Shown: piece after piece, positions 17,011 to 26,109 of the stretch
Position numbering within the stretch: position 1 is the first letter of the stretch
Layout of the letters: every line of letters starts with the position of its first letter
Source of the DNA: Laceyella putida
GTDB lineage: Bacteria; Bacillota; Bacilli; Thermoactinomycetales; Thermoactinomycetaceae
Length of the DNA: 64,000 bases
Direction of reading: 5' to 3'
NCBI RefSeq assembly: GCF_042665195.1
Contig: NZ_JBHTBW010000006.1
Span: forward strand, 324,413-388,412
The notes under the pieces: generated by a model
The model's input: the letters and a program-made list of their open reading frames with translations, nothing else
The model's database searches: none
What the model was told of the DNA's origin: nothing
Position numbers and translations under genes: made by a program

Positions 17011-17765
17011 ATGAACATGTGATTGAGATAAGGGATCTTCATTTCTCATATGAAGAACAAAAGGTGCTGGATGATGTCAATTTCGTGGTTGACCGCGGGC
17101 AGTTCTTGGGATTGGTGGGCCCCAATGGTTCAGGCAAATCAACGTTGGTCAAGTGCATTTTGGGTTTGTTGAAACCGGAACAAGGGGAGGTTCGGCTGTT
17201 TGGTGAACCTGTGCGATATTCGCGGGCAGGGAGCCGGCTCGGTTATGTATCGCAAAAGGCCAATAGCTTTAACTTGGGCTTTCCGGCCACAGTCAAAGAA
17301 GTGGTTGCTTCTGGATTGTATGGACAGCTGGGGTTATTCCGCCGGATGAAGCAGACCGATTGGGACAAAGTGGATCAAGCGATTGGCAAGGTTGGTTTAA
17401 CCGAGTACCGCGACCGCAACATCGGGAAATTGTCCGGGGGGCAACAGCAAAGGGCGTTTATCGCTCGGGCCTTGGTGGCCGATCCCGAGTTACTCATATT
17501 GGATGAGCCGACGGTGGGGGTCGATGTGAAGTCAACCGAACAATTTTATCAGCTGTTGACGGAGCTGCATCGCCATCACGGCTTGACGTTGCTTTTGGTC
17601 ACCCATGATATCGGAGTATTGTCCACTTATGTCGATCAAGTGGCCTGTCTCAATAAACGCCTGTTTTTCCATGGTGACCCGGATGAATTCGCCGAACGGG
17701 AACAAGAGATTTTGACCCGTGCGTATGGACACGATATACAAATCGTCAGTCACCATCACCATTAA
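17007..17765 (+). CDS. znuC: zinc ABC transporter ATP-binding protein
   Basis: 252 aa; start overlaps the znuA stop by 4 bp. Walker A GPNGSGKST (~residues 36-44), signature LSGGQQQRAFIARAL, Walker B LLILDEPTVGVD, and H-loop THD are present. Energises zinc import through ZnuB. The protein ends in four histidines, which may bind zinc at the cytoplasmic face (inference). Confidence 0.95.
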   Translation: MNEHVIEIRDLHFSYEEQKVLDDVNFVVDRGQFLGLVGPNGSGKSTLVKCILGLLKPEQGEVRLFGEPVRYSRAGSRLGYVSQKANSFNLGFPATVKEVVASGLYGQLGLFRRMKQTDWDKVDQAIGKVGLTEYRDRNIGKLSGGQQQRAFIARALVADPELLILDEPTVGVDVKSTEQFYQLLTELHRHHGLTLLLVTHDIGVLSTYVDQVACLNKRLFFHGDPDEFAEREQEILTRAYGHDIQIVSHHHH

Positions 17766-17778
17766 GACTGAGTTGGAT

Positions 17779-17814
17779 GGGAGGGAGGCGCCTAACAGTT
17801 GGGCGCCCTTTCGT
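17779..17814 (+). promoter_or_regulatory. ribosome site of znuB separated from ATG by a hairpin
   Basis: GGGAGGGAGG (17779-17788) is about 30 nt before the znuB ATG, too far for normal use. GGCGCC (17787-17792) and GGCGCC (17802-17807) form a hairpin between them. Folding would bring the SD to about 7 nt from the ATG. No T run follows, so it is not a full terminator. Confidence 0.5.
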
Positions 17815-18669
17815 ATGTTTGAAGTGCTTTTTCAATATGATTGGATGAGAAATGCCCTGTATGCCGGTGTGATTATCGGCTTCATTTCTCCGTTGGTCGG
17901 AGTGTACCTCGTCGTGCGTCGTCTGTCCCTCATTGCCGATGCCTTGTCGCATGTCACTTTATCGGGAGTGGCCGCGGGGTTGTTGCTCAAGAAAGAAGTG
18001 TTGTTGTTTCAAGCCATCAATCCGCTGTATGTCGGGATGCTGTTTTCGCTGGCTGGCTCCTTGTTCGTGGAGAACATCCGCCGCCTGTACCGTTCCTATC
18101 AGGAATTGGCCATCCCGATTCTCCTTTCAGGCGGCATCGGACTGGGCGTGGTTATGATCAGTGCGGCGGATGGGTTTAATGTGGATATCGCCGGCTATCT
18201 GTTTGGCAACATTCTGGCCGTTGGCAAAGATGAGTTGGCCCTGATTGCCGGCATCGGTCTCGTCGTGACCCTCTTTTTCTTCTTGTTTTATAAAGAGATG
18301 TTCGCCCTGTCGTTTGATGAGGAGCATGCCGCTTTGGCGGGGATTCCGCGCAAGTTGGTCAATCTCTTCTTCGCCCTCATCGTTGCCTTGGTGATTGCCG
18401 CTTCCATCCGTGTGGTGGGAATCCTGCTTGTGTCGGCCTTGATGACGATTCCCGTGGCCGCCAGTTTGCAGTTCACCAACAGTTTTCGCCAAACGTTCAT
18501 CTGGTCGGTGATTTTCTCCCAACTGGCTGTGTTTAGCGGTTTGTTTGCCGCTTATTATCTGGACTGGGCTTCCGGTGGGACGATTGTGCTCGTTTCCGTC
18601 ATGATTCTGCTCCTGGTAGTGGCGTTGAAGCGCATCACTCGCATTTTCCGCAGCAAACCAGTATCATAG
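17815..18669 (+). CDS. znuB: zinc ABC transporter permease
   Basis: 284 aa from ATG 17815; the frame is open further upstream but that part overlaps znuC in another frame and does not look like protein. About eight membrane helices of the ABC-3 family (ZnuB/AdcB, PF00950), with the conserved SPLVGVYLVVRRLSLIADAL and SHVTLSGVAAG near the N-terminus. Forms the membrane channel for zinc with ZnuA and ZnuC. Translation may depend on a hairpin that closes the gap between SD and start. Confidence 0.95.
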   Translation: MFEVLFQYDWMRNALYAGVIIGFISPLVGVYLVVRRLSLIADALSHVTLSGVAAGLLLKKEVLLFQAINPLYVGMLFSLAGSLFVENIRRLYRSYQELAIPILLSGGIGLGVVMISAADGFNVDIAGYLFGNILAVGKDELALIAGIGLVVTLFFFLFYKEMFALSFDEEHAALAGIPRKLVNLFFALIVALVIAASIRVVGILLVSALMTIPVAASLQFTNSFRQTFIWSVIFSQLAVFSGLFAAYYLDWASGGTIVLVSVMILLLVVALKRITRIFRSKPVS

Positions 18670-18714
18670 AAGGAAATAAACAGGATCAAGGATGGCCATA
18701 TAGGAGCGATTGCG

Positions 18715-19128
18715 ATGGATATCAAACAGGCGCTTGATATGCTGAAACAGCACGGATACAAGTATACGGGCAAACGGGAAATGATGGTGCAACTTTTCTT
18801 TGATGAAGGGCGCTATTTGACCGCCAAAGAGATTCTGGACTTGATGCAGGAAGATTATCCAGGCCTTAGCTTTGATACGGTGTATCGTAATCTGGCTTTG
18901 TTTGAACAGCTGGGGATCATCGAAGGGACGGAATGGAACGGTGAACGGCGCTATCGCATTCACTGCGGCGGTGATTCGCACCATCATCACATCATTTGCA
19001 CGGCATGTGGACGAACTCGTGCCATCGAACTTTGTCCGATGAAGGCGATTTTTGGCCAACCGGAGAATTTTGAGATCACCGGTCACAAATTTGAAATTTA
19101 TGGGATTTGCGCAGAGTGCAAAGAATAA
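18715..19128 (+). CDS. zur: zinc-uptake repressor Zur (Fur family)
   Basis: 137 aa, ATG 18715, 45 bp after znuB. Winged-helix N-domain (YKYTGKREMMVQLF; LSFDTVYRNLALFEQLGI is the recognition region) and C-domain with the HHHHIICTACG metal segment and a CAECK end, so both CxxC pairs of the structural zinc site are present. By eye it matches Bacillus Zur (YqfV) more closely than Fur or PerR (GYKYT-KRE, YPGLSFDT, GHKFEIYG). Placement in the znu operon plus the Zur box upstream implies feedback control of its own transcription. Confidence 0.94.
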   Translation: MDIKQALDMLKQHGYKYTGKREMMVQLFFDEGRYLTAKEILDLMQEDYPGLSFDTVYRNLALFEQLGIIEGTEWNGERRYRIHCGGDSHHHHIICTACGRTRAIELCPMKAIFGQPENFEITGHKFEIYGICAECKE

Positions 19129-19156
19129 GGAAAATAGGCGGAATCGTAAGGAATGG

Positions 19157-19203
19157 CAGCGTGTCCCCTTGTGGTGGATAAGGGGGTATCGCTGTTTTTT
19201 TAT
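19157..19203 (+). terminator. terminator of znu-zur operon
   Basis: CAGCG (19157-19161) with CGCTG (19190-19194) and an inner CCCCTT/AAGGGG helix, then seven T. Confidence 0.85.
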
Positions 19204-19400
19204 TCATCTATGCTATTGCATTTCTGTGTTTGTAATAGAAAAGAAGGGGGGGCCCTATCCTCTGTTCCCACAAAACTTTTTTCAATAAAAAGGAAAAAGC
19301 CAATAATTGTAGAAATTAACCATTCGCACAAGCCATCACCCGAAGTCATGAATGGATCGTGGGCGGTCAGAAAAACAGAGATAGAGGGGGAACTCATTCG

Positions 19401-20846
19401 ATGAAAGAGTGGGCGAAGTTGGCATTAACTGAGGCGACACAAGCGGGGTGTGACTACGCGGACATCCGCATCGGACAGCTCGCCAATGAAGAGATACGCA
19501 TTAAAAACGGAATTGTCGAGCATTTGCATCATCATACCGATCGGGGATTTGGGGTTCGTGTGCTGATTGGGGATGGCTGGGGATTTGCCAGTAGGCCGCA
19601 ACTGGACGACAATGAAGTGGTCTCGGCAGTCAGGGAAGCGTGTGAGGTGGCCCTGGCCAGCCAAACAGTAAGGCGGGAACCGGTCAACCTGACCGAGTTG
19701 GAGGCGGTGGAAGCCTCATATCAGACTCAGCTTACGATTGATCCTTTCAACGTGCCGCTTGAACATAAACTCTTTTTATTAAAACGTGCGGAAGCCGCAT
19801 TACATATCAATGAACACATTGTGGTTGGATTGGCCATGATGAAGTGTTCAAAAGAGAAAAAGTGGTTTTACAGTACAGCTGGTTCGGCGATTGAGCAAGA
19901 GACGGTGATCGTAGGGGCCGGCTTACAAGTGATTTCTTCCGATGGGAAGGATGTGCAGGTTCGCTCCTATCCCAATACGTTTAGTGGAAATTATGCGCAG
20001 GCGGGGTATGAGTTTATTGAACTGCTCGATTTGGTGCAACATGCCCCGCGCATCGCGGAAGAAGCGGTGCAACTCCTGACGGCTGAGCCTTGCCCAACCC
20101 AGGTGGGAACGCTGATCTTGCATGGTTCCCAGTTGGCGTTGCAGATTCACGAATCGTGTGGGCATGCGGTGGAGTTGGATCGGGTGCTGGGGGAAGAAGC
20201 GGGCTATGCCGGCAAAAGCTTCCTCACGATAGATAAGCTGGATTGTTATCGTTATGGGTCTGAGATCGTCAACTTGACGGCTGATGCCACCACGGCAGGG
20301 GGCTTGGGCACTTATCTGTACGATGATGATGGGGTTCCGGCTGGACGCGTCCCTTTAGTGGAGAAAGGAATCTTGGTTGGATATCTTTCCAGTCGTGAAA
20401 CCGCTCCGCAAATCGGACGGAAAAGCGGGGGAGCGATGCGCGCCGTCGGTTGGCAAAACGTTCCGATTGTGCGCATGACCAATATCCACTTGGAGCCTGG
20501 GCAGATGTCCAAAGAAGAGTTAATCGCCACCACGGATGAGGGAATATATATGGAAGGGATCAAGAGTTGGAGTATTGATGACCGACGTTATCAATTCCAA
20601 TTTGGCTGTGAAATTGCCTGGGAAATAAAAAACGGGAAGCGAGGTCGCCTGTTTAAGAATCCAGTCTACCAAGGCACAACGCCGGCGTTTTGGCAGAACT
20701 GTGATGGCATCGCCGATGAACAAGACTGGATGCTGTGGGGATTTATCAATTGTGGAAAAGGGGAGCCGATGCAGATGATTGCAGTGAGTCATGGCACATC
20801 CACCGCCCGGTTTCGTAATATTCAGATTGGAGTGGCCGAGCAATGA
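19401..20846 (+). CDS. tldD: TldD metalloprotease subunit
   Basis: 481 aa from ATG 19401, with AGAGGGGG 10 nt upstream. The HExxxH motif IHESCGHAVELDR places zinc ligands at His250 and His254, and INCGKGEPMQ gives the likely third ligand Cys451, as in Escherichia coli TldD. The TldD/TldE heterodimer degrades unfolded peptides inside a chamber and matures some RiPP peptides such as microcin B17. The partner gene follows with a 4-bp overlap. No obvious small precursor peptide gene is next to it. Confidence 0.93.
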   Translation: MKEWAKLALTEATQAGCDYADIRIGQLANEEIRIKNGIVEHLHHHTDRGFGVRVLIGDGWGFASRPQLDDNEVVSAVREACEVALASQTVRREPVNLTELEAVEASYQTQLTIDPFNVPLEHKLFLLKRAEAALHINEHIVVGLAMMKCSKEKKWFYSTAGSAIEQETVIVGAGLQVISSDGKDVQVRSYPNTFSGNYAQAGYEFIELLDLVQHAPRIAEEAVQLLTAEPCPTQVGTLILHGSQLALQIHESCGHAVELDRVLGEEAGYAGKSFLTIDKLDCYRYGSEIVNLTADATTAGGLGTYLYDDDGVPAGRVPLVEKGILVGYLSSRETAPQIGRKSGGAMRAVGWQNVPIVRMTNIHLEPGQMSKEELIATTDEGIYMEGIKSWSIDDRRYQFQFGCEIAWEIKNGKRGRLFKNPVYQGTTPAFWQNCDGIADEQDWMLWGFINCGKGEPMQMIAVSHGTSTARFRNIQIGVAEQ

Positions 20847-22204
20847 AGATAAAAGAACATATAGAAGGGAAGCGGCTGTTGCAGGCATGTGATTATGTGA
20901 TGGATTACGGGAGACAAGTGGCGGATCAAGTCGCTTGTTCGTTGCTGGCGCAGTCGCATTATTTGACGCGCTTAGCCAATAACCAGATCGTTCAACATGT
21001 ACGGAAGCGGGAACTGCAACTGGTGGTGAGGGTGATCCTTGATGGACGGATGGGTATGGCCTCTTGCAATCAACTGGATGAGGGCACGTTGCGCGATACG
21101 GTGGAACAGGCTGTTCGGTTAAGCCGATATGCCGAGGCCCTGCCTTTTTGGACGGGGTTTGCCGAGCCGGAGACCATTCCGCAGATCGTAGGATTTGATG
21201 AGGCCACCGAGCAAGTGACACCCCTGGAAATGGCCAAAAAGGTATATGTGATCGCCCAAACGGCGCAGGAAGAAGGATTGACTGCGGCAGGCGCCTGTCA
21301 GGTGGTCATCCAGGATCATGCCGTTGTGAACTCACGGGGCATCCGTCTGTACGGTCGGCGGAGCAAAGCCGAATTGCATGCGGTGGTGATGGGGGAGACG
21401 AGTTCCGGTTACGCTTCCGATACCAAGCGCTCCTTCTATGAACTGGAGGGGGAGCGGGTGGCGACGACAGCGAAGGATAAGTGCCTGGCGAGTCAACATC
21501 CGATCGAGATCGAGCCGGGAACCTATCAAGTTTTGTTGGAACCGAAAGCCGTAGCCGATCTGGTGTCGAACTGGGCTTGCTACAGCTTTAACCCCGTTCC
21601 ATATCATGAAGAACGCAGCTTTGTGTCCGCTCATATGGGTGAACAACGTCTTTCACCGCTGCTCACTCTCAGGGAAGCCCCTTTGGAAGAATCCGGCCTC
21701 CCCTTTCCGTTTGATTGGGAAGGGCAAGCGAAGCGCCCCGTCACCTTGGTGGAACAGGGGAAGATTGTCGGCATGGTCTATGATGAGTGGACGGCGCGAA
21801 AAATGGGGGCCATGTCCACCGGAAATGCCGCTTTCCCATTGGAGGATATTCAAGGGGCGATCCCGTCTTACTTGGAAGTGGAGGAGGGAACCTCCCCTTA
21901 CGAAGAGATGATTAAGCGAATGGACAGAGGCATTGTGGTGACCCGATTTCACTATCTGGCAACGGTTCATCCCAAAGAAACGATCATGACAGGCATGACC
22001 AGGGATGGCACCTTTCTGGTGGAGAACGGGAAGATTGTGGCACCCATAAAAAACCTGCGCATGACCGAGAGTGTGGTACAAGCCTTGCAGCAGATCATTG
22101 CGGTGGGGAAAGAAAGCCAAATGATTAGCCATGCGTACGGGTATTGCCGCACGCCCGCGCTGTTGATTGATCGTTTCCGGTTTACGGGTGGCACCGACCA
22201 TTAA
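20843..22204 (+). CDS. tldE: TldE/PmbA subunit
   Basis: 453 aa; ATG overlaps the TldD stop (ATGA). Same overall fold as TldD (PF01523 and PF19289/PF19290 regions) but without HExxxH, so it is the non-catalytic partner. Family blocks visible: SRGIRLYGRR, ASDTKR, and a C-terminal GMTRDGTFLVENGKI ... NLRMTESV. Co-translated with TldD, giving the known heterodimer. Confidence 0.9.
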   Translation: MKIKEHIEGKRLLQACDYVMDYGRQVADQVACSLLAQSHYLTRLANNQIVQHVRKRELQLVVRVILDGRMGMASCNQLDEGTLRDTVEQAVRLSRYAEALPFWTGFAEPETIPQIVGFDEATEQVTPLEMAKKVYVIAQTAQEEGLTAAGACQVVIQDHAVVNSRGIRLYGRRSKAELHAVVMGETSSGYASDTKRSFYELEGERVATTAKDKCLASQHPIEIEPGTYQVLLEPKAVADLVSNWACYSFNPVPYHEERSFVSAHMGEQRLSPLLTLREAPLEESGLPFPFDWEGQAKRPVTLVEQGKIVGMVYDEWTARKMGAMSTGNAAFPLEDIQGAIPSYLEVEEGTSPYEEMIKRMDRGIVVTRFHYLATVHPKETIMTGMTRDGTFLVENGKIVAPIKNLRMTESVVQALQQIIAVGKESQMISHAYGYCRTPALLIDRFRFTGGTDH

Positions 22205-22322
22205 CAAGAGAGCGTCCGCCGGACCGGGAGAGAGGGCCGTGCACCCGCTTTCGCGTCAACCGCCGTTCATATTTAGCCGGTTGGAAAGGAGTGTGATATA
22301 ATCGCCGCAGAGGTGAACAGAG

Positions 22323-22829
22323 GTGGAACATGAACGTTGGATGCAGGAAGCACTACTCGAAGCCAAGAAGGCGGAAGCGCTTGGTGAAGTGCCGATTGGC
22401 GCCGTCATCGTGAAGGATGGCCAAGTGATCGGCCGGGGATATAATTTGCGCGAGATCCGGCACGACCCCACCGCCCATGCGGAAATGATTGCGATTCGCC
22501 AAGCGGCGGAGCATGTGGGTGGATGGCGTTTAAATGATTGTGATCTATACGTGACCTTGGAACCGTGCCCGATGTGTGCGGGTGCCATTATCCAAGCGCG
22601 CATCAGGCGAGTGATCTACGGGACGGAAGATCCTAAAGCGGGTTGTGCGGGGACGTTGATGAATATATTGACCGATGAGCGCTTCAACCACCAGACAGAG
22701 GTGGTGGTGGGTGTATGCAAAGAAGCGTGCAGCTCCATTTTGACCAACTTCTTTCGGATGTTGCGACAACGGAAGAAAGAGGAGAAGCGGCAACAGGCCC
22801 AATCGGCGGAGGAGGGAGCCTCTTTATAA
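22323..22829 (+). CDS. tadA: tRNA-specific adenosine deaminase TadA
   Basis: 168 aa, GTG 22323 with AGAGGTG 7 nt upstream. Converts A34 to inosine in tRNA-Arg(ACG). Zinc-deaminase motifs: HAEMIAI (His and catalytic Glu) and EPCPMCAGAI (two Cys ligands), followed by the RRVIYGTEDPKAG block. In Bacillus subtilis the orthologue (yaaJ) lies just before scr-dnaX; here it is about 35 kb away from them, so the order has been rearranged. TATAAT at 22297-22302 is its likely -10. Confidence 0.95.
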   Translation: MEHERWMQEALLEAKKAEALGEVPIGAVIVKDGQVIGRGYNLREIRHDPTAHAEMIAIRQAAEHVGGWRLNDCDLYVTLEPCPMCAGAIIQARIRRVIYGTEDPKAGCAGTLMNILTDERFNHQTEVVVGVCKEACSSILTNFFRMLRQRKKEEKRQQAQSAEEGASL

Positions 22830-22855
22830 CCAGAAAGAGACTCCCTTCTCTTTTT
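22813..22855 (+). terminator. terminator overlapping the 3' end of tadA
   Basis: AGGGAG-CTCTTT pairs with AAAGAG-CTCCCT (22813-22826 with 22833-22846), then CTCTTTTTG. The stem includes the last codons and the stop. Confidence 0.8.
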
Positions 22856-22877
22856 GTATAAGAACCGGCAAATGATG

Positions 22878-22906
22878 TTAGATTATTCAGATCGTTCGGG
22901 TATAAT
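22878..22906 (+). promoter_or_regulatory. promoter of the GlnK-like kinase operon
   Basis: TTAGAT (22878-22883), 17-bp spacer, perfect TATAAT (22901-22906), about 28 bp before the start codon. Confidence 0.6.
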
Positions 22907-22934
22907 ATTCTTACATCTTTTATTGAAAGGGTGA

Positions 22935-24230
22935 ATGGATATACAGGGCAATCGCGATCTGCTTTGGTTGATTGTGGTGGCGCTCATCGTGCCGCTTGTG
23001 GGCGAATTCAAGGTGAATCCATTTCAAGATGATTATCGGGTGAGCATGAGCATTCCTATCTTCTTTTTCTCCATCTTATGGATTCGAAGATACTCCCCGC
23101 TCACAATCGGCTTGGTTGTCTCATTGTCCGTGCTGGCTTGGCGAAGCGGTTATTATCTCTGGGACCATGGTTCCATCAGCTTGGAGCAGTTTCTAAGCAA
23201 TCAGGTCCCCCCCTTTTCCTACTATCTGGTGTATGCGATTCTGCTCCACTTGGTCCGTGTGCGCGACTATCATGATCAACCCTTCGTCATTTTATTGATC
23301 GGTTTTGGAACAGAGATCATGAGCGGGCTGATGGAAATGACCCTGCGCAAGCAATTCAGCCCGGCTGAATTTGAGCTGAAGCGGTTTTTCTATCTGTGGG
23401 TTATCGCCATGATTCGCAATCTGACCGTCATTGGTGTGTATGCCATGATCATGTTTCAGCGGGAACGGCTGGAGAAACAACAAAAATTGATGTTGTTGGC
23501 CGGATTGTATGAGGAGGCCAATTACATGGACAAATTGTTGGCCCAAGCCAAACAAGTCTCCCATGACATCAAACATATCCAACAACAGTTGCAAGAGGGA
23601 GGCTTGGAACGGGAAGAGATGATCCGGCAGATGCGGCAAATCAGCGTGCAATGCCATGAAATCCACAAGCATCTGGAAGTGATCGATGTGGGGTTGTCCC
23701 GATTGATGAAGCGGGAACATGTGCCGGATGAAGTGAATGTGCATGAGCTGATGGAAATCGCTTTGTTGGCGGGGCGCAATTACGCGGAGCGGAAAGGGCG
23801 GCAGATCGACTTTGTGCGCCATGTCTACGGGGAGCATCCCACCTATCCGACCAACATGATGATATCCATTTTAAACAATTTGGTCAGTAACGCAGTCGAA
23901 GCGATAGAGCGGACAGGGATGATTAAAATCACCGCCATCGATGACACCGACTGGGTGCACTTTCAAGTGTGGGATAATGGGCCGGGAATCCGCCCCCCGG
24001 TTGAGCGCGTGTTTGCGGAGGGATATACGACCAAATGGGATGAACAAGGCAAGCAGTCTACGGGGATCGGCTTATTCCATGTGAAGAGCTTAGTTGAGCA
24101 GATGGGCGGGCAAGTGAGAGTGTGGAGCGATCAACAGCAGCGCAAAACCGAGTTTACGATTTCGTTGCCGCTCCCACTTCAGCGCTTGGAAAGAAAGGAG
24201 GAACGGGATGCGCATCTACCTTGTGGATGA
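22935..24230 (+). CDS. sensor histidine kinase, GlnK (YcbA)-like
   Basis: 431 aa, ATG 22935 with GAAAGGG just upstream. Five or six membrane helices in residues ~8-175, then a dimerisation helix with SHDIKHIQQQ (candidate phosphoacceptor His210) and a HATPase domain (N box ILNNLVSNAVEAI, G boxes DNGPGI and STGIGLFHV). This Spo0B/DcuS-type HisKA layout and the YcbB-type regulator downstream match the Bacillus GlnK-GlnL pair that senses glutamine and controls glutaminase and glutamine transport. No glutamine genes are adjacent, so the function is inferred from family only. Confidence 0.85.
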   Translation: MDIQGNRDLLWLIVVALIVPLVGEFKVNPFQDDYRVSMSIPIFFFSILWIRRYSPLTIGLVVSLSVLAWRSGYYLWDHGSISLEQFLSNQVPPFSYYLVYAILLHLVRVRDYHDQPFVILLIGFGTEIMSGLMEMTLRKQFSPAEFELKRFFYLWVIAMIRNLTVIGVYAMIMFQRERLEKQQKLMLLAGLYEEANYMDKLLAQAKQVSHDIKHIQQQLQEGGLEREEMIRQMRQISVQCHEIHKHLEVIDVGLSRLMKREHVPDEVNVHELMEIALLAGRNYAERKGRQIDFVRHVYGEHPTYPTNMMISILNNLVSNAVEAIERTGMIKITAIDDTDWVHFQVWDNGPGIRPPVERVFAEGYTTKWDEQGKQSTGIGLFHVKSLVEQMGGQVRVWSDQQQRKTEFTISLPLPLQRLERKEERDAHLPCG

Positions 24231-25113
24231 TGAAGAAGCGGTGAGATGGGTATTGTCTGATCTGATCGGGGATTATGAGCTGGGTGAAGTGGTCGGGGAA
24301 GCGGATGACGGGAATAAAATATCGACCGAGTTGTTGATCCAAAAGAAAGTGGACGTCTTGATCATCGACTACATCATGTCGGGCCGCGATGGGTTGGAAA
24401 CGGTGGAGAGGTTGATTGCCGAGGGGTTTGACGGAAAAATCGTGATGATTTCCCAAGACCATCACATTAAGGATATCTCGTTGACCAAGGACGAAATTTA
24501 CTACCATTTTGAAAAGCCGTTGAACCGCCTGAAAGTGCAACGGGTCCTTAAGAACATCAAGCGGGAGTTGGAAAATGAAAAGAAGCTGCGGGAAATCTTT
24601 CAGATTACCGCTCCGGCAGTTTCCGTTTTATCGCAGGCGACGACCAGTGCGGCGGATCGAATGCAACGGGCTGGAAAAACGATTTTGACGGAGTTGGGCA
24701 TCTGGGATGAGAGCGGGCGGGTCGACTTGATGGAAGCGCTCCACTATCTCCATGAGCGGGAGCAAGCGGACCCTGGCCAAGAATTGCCGCAATTGAAGGA
24801 GATATGCCAAGTGCCGGTTAAGAAGCGGATGGGGTCGCAGATCACGGAAGATGAGTTGCAAAAACTGGAGAAATCGGTGAGGCAACGCATGCGGCGCGCC
24901 ATTCGGGTCGCCTTTAAAAACTTGTCCGCAACGGCGGTCCATCAAGGATATGACCATGAGCATGTGGTACGGTACGGCGGGTTTTTCGGTGGAGCCGAGT
25001 TGAGCAAGATGATCCAACATCTGCGTCAGAACCAGGAGTATCATGCACGGCTGGATACGCGTAAGTTTCTCATCGCCTTTTACGAGTTGGCGAAAGAGGA
25101 TAGCCAATCATAG
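24208..25113 (+). CDS. response regulator of the GlnL/YcbB family
   Basis: 301 aa, ATG 24208 inside the end of the kinase gene (23-bp overlap). Receiver domain with D7-D8 and phosphoacceptor Asp54 in VLIIDYIMSG, then a helical linker and a YcbB-type DNA-binding domain (about residues 165-301: RRAIRVAFKNLSATAVHQGY, VVRYGGFFGGAELSKMI). This C-terminal domain is peculiar to GlnL/YcbB regulators and unlike OmpR or NarL domains. Confidence 0.88.
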   Translation: MRIYLVDDEEAVRWVLSDLIGDYELGEVVGEADDGNKISTELLIQKKVDVLIIDYIMSGRDGLETVERLIAEGFDGKIVMISQDHHIKDISLTKDEIYYHFEKPLNRLKVQRVLKNIKRELENEKKLREIFQITAPAVSVLSQATTSAADRMQRAGKTILTELGIWDESGRVDLMEALHYLHEREQADPGQELPQLKEICQVPVKKRMGSQITEDELQKLEKSVRQRMRRAIRVAFKNLSATAVHQGYDHEHVVRYGGFFGGAELSKMIQHLRQNQEYHARLDTRKFLIAFYELAKEDSQS

Positions 25114-25129
25114 AATGAATAACCGGATT

Positions 25130-25160
25130 CCCTTTCATTGGAAAGGGCAATTTTTTTTTA
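25130..25160 (+). terminator. terminator of the GlnK/GlnL-like operon
   Basis: CCCTTTC/GAAAGGG stem (25130-25136 with 25141-25147), then a 9-T run. Confidence 0.88.
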
Positions 25161-25240
25161 CTAACCGTTTGATTCCTTTTGAAGCTTTTTGAAGTGCGCC
25201 AGGTACGATAAGGATACACTCCCGAAAAGAGGTGGGAAGG

Positions 25241-25618
25241 ATGCGATTCTTAACGCAACTGGTGCAGCTCGTCTTGGGATTGGGAATTGGACTTTTGGGA
25301 CTGGAGATGATGCGTGAAGCGCAAGTGGTTGAAGCAATCTCTCCGCTCAAGGAACTGTTGCTTCGCTTGTTGTCAGTCGTGTTTCCCTTGGTGTGGATAA
25401 CGGTGATCGTGTGGCTTATCCGTCCGAGAAAAAACAAAAAATTCAGCTATCTGCGCCAAGTCGTTTTGTTGATGTTGCAGCTTCTCGTGATGGCAACCAT
25501 CCTGAGTGGCTGTGTGGTTACCAAGACCGTCGACGCCTATACCGGACTGGAACTGTTGTTGCAGACGCAAACTGACCAACAACTAGGGTTTCAGGACGAG
25601 AAGAAGAAAAAAGAGTAA
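25241..25618 (+). CDS. small membrane protein, unknown function
   Basis: 125 aa from ATG 25241, AGGTGGG just upstream. Three hydrophobic helices (about 5-24, 43-61, 70-92); the last ends in TILSGCVVTK and is followed by a short tail ending DEKKKKE. No family recognised. The run L-S-G-C resembles a lipobox but lies in the middle of the protein. Stands alone between terminator-like hairpins. Confidence 0.65.
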   Translation: MRFLTQLVQLVLGLGIGLLGLEMMREAQVVEAISPLKELLLRLLSVVFPLVWITVIVWLIRPRKNKKFSYLRQVVLLMLQLLVMATILSGCVVTKTVDAYTGLELLLQTQTDQQLGFQDEKKKKE

Positions 25619-26109
25619 AGAGCGGAGAAGAGCTCGCGTCAGCTCTTCCTTGCTCTTCTCTTGGATCAAATCTCCGATGCGTATCTGATGGGGGACGCCG
25701 TTTCTTTCACGGCCCTGTCGATGCTGCTGTTGGTGTCGATGATCACGCTGTTGGCCCACGGCATCCCGATTTTCTCCTGTTGCCGCGTGATAGTCTTTGA
25801 ACCCCGCCTATTTTTTGATCTGCGAAGGAGAGTCTGTTGGTTGATCATGAGGAAGAGCGATCCGGTGGGACGGAGAAAGAAAGGCAGTCGGTTGAAGCGA
25901 GAGTGGAAAAGTGTGACGTTACGACCTAATTGTATGGGGGGCAATTGAGTTGGTTGGTATTGTAAGATTCCCTGCGGGTGTCTCGGGCATGATTGGCATG
26001 CGGGTTCCTGTGTGCCCGAGAGCCGATGGGGGAAAAGTACGGGAACAGGCTTGATTTTTTTCTGTTTTCCTTTATAATATAGTATTGTTAACATCAAATT
26101 ATATTGCAT
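25619..26109. other. intergenic region before tRNA-Ser
   Basis: Nearly 490 bp. A GAAGAGCT/AGCTCTTC hairpin (about 25627-25648) lies after the small membrane protein gene. A 32-codon minus-strand frame (ATG at 25764, stop at 25666; MPWANSVIIDTNSS...) has a good AGGAG 9 nt upstream and could be a small gene, but the product is unrecognised. The plus-strand frame over the same bases has no ribosome site. The rest looks non-coding. Confidence 0.3.
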
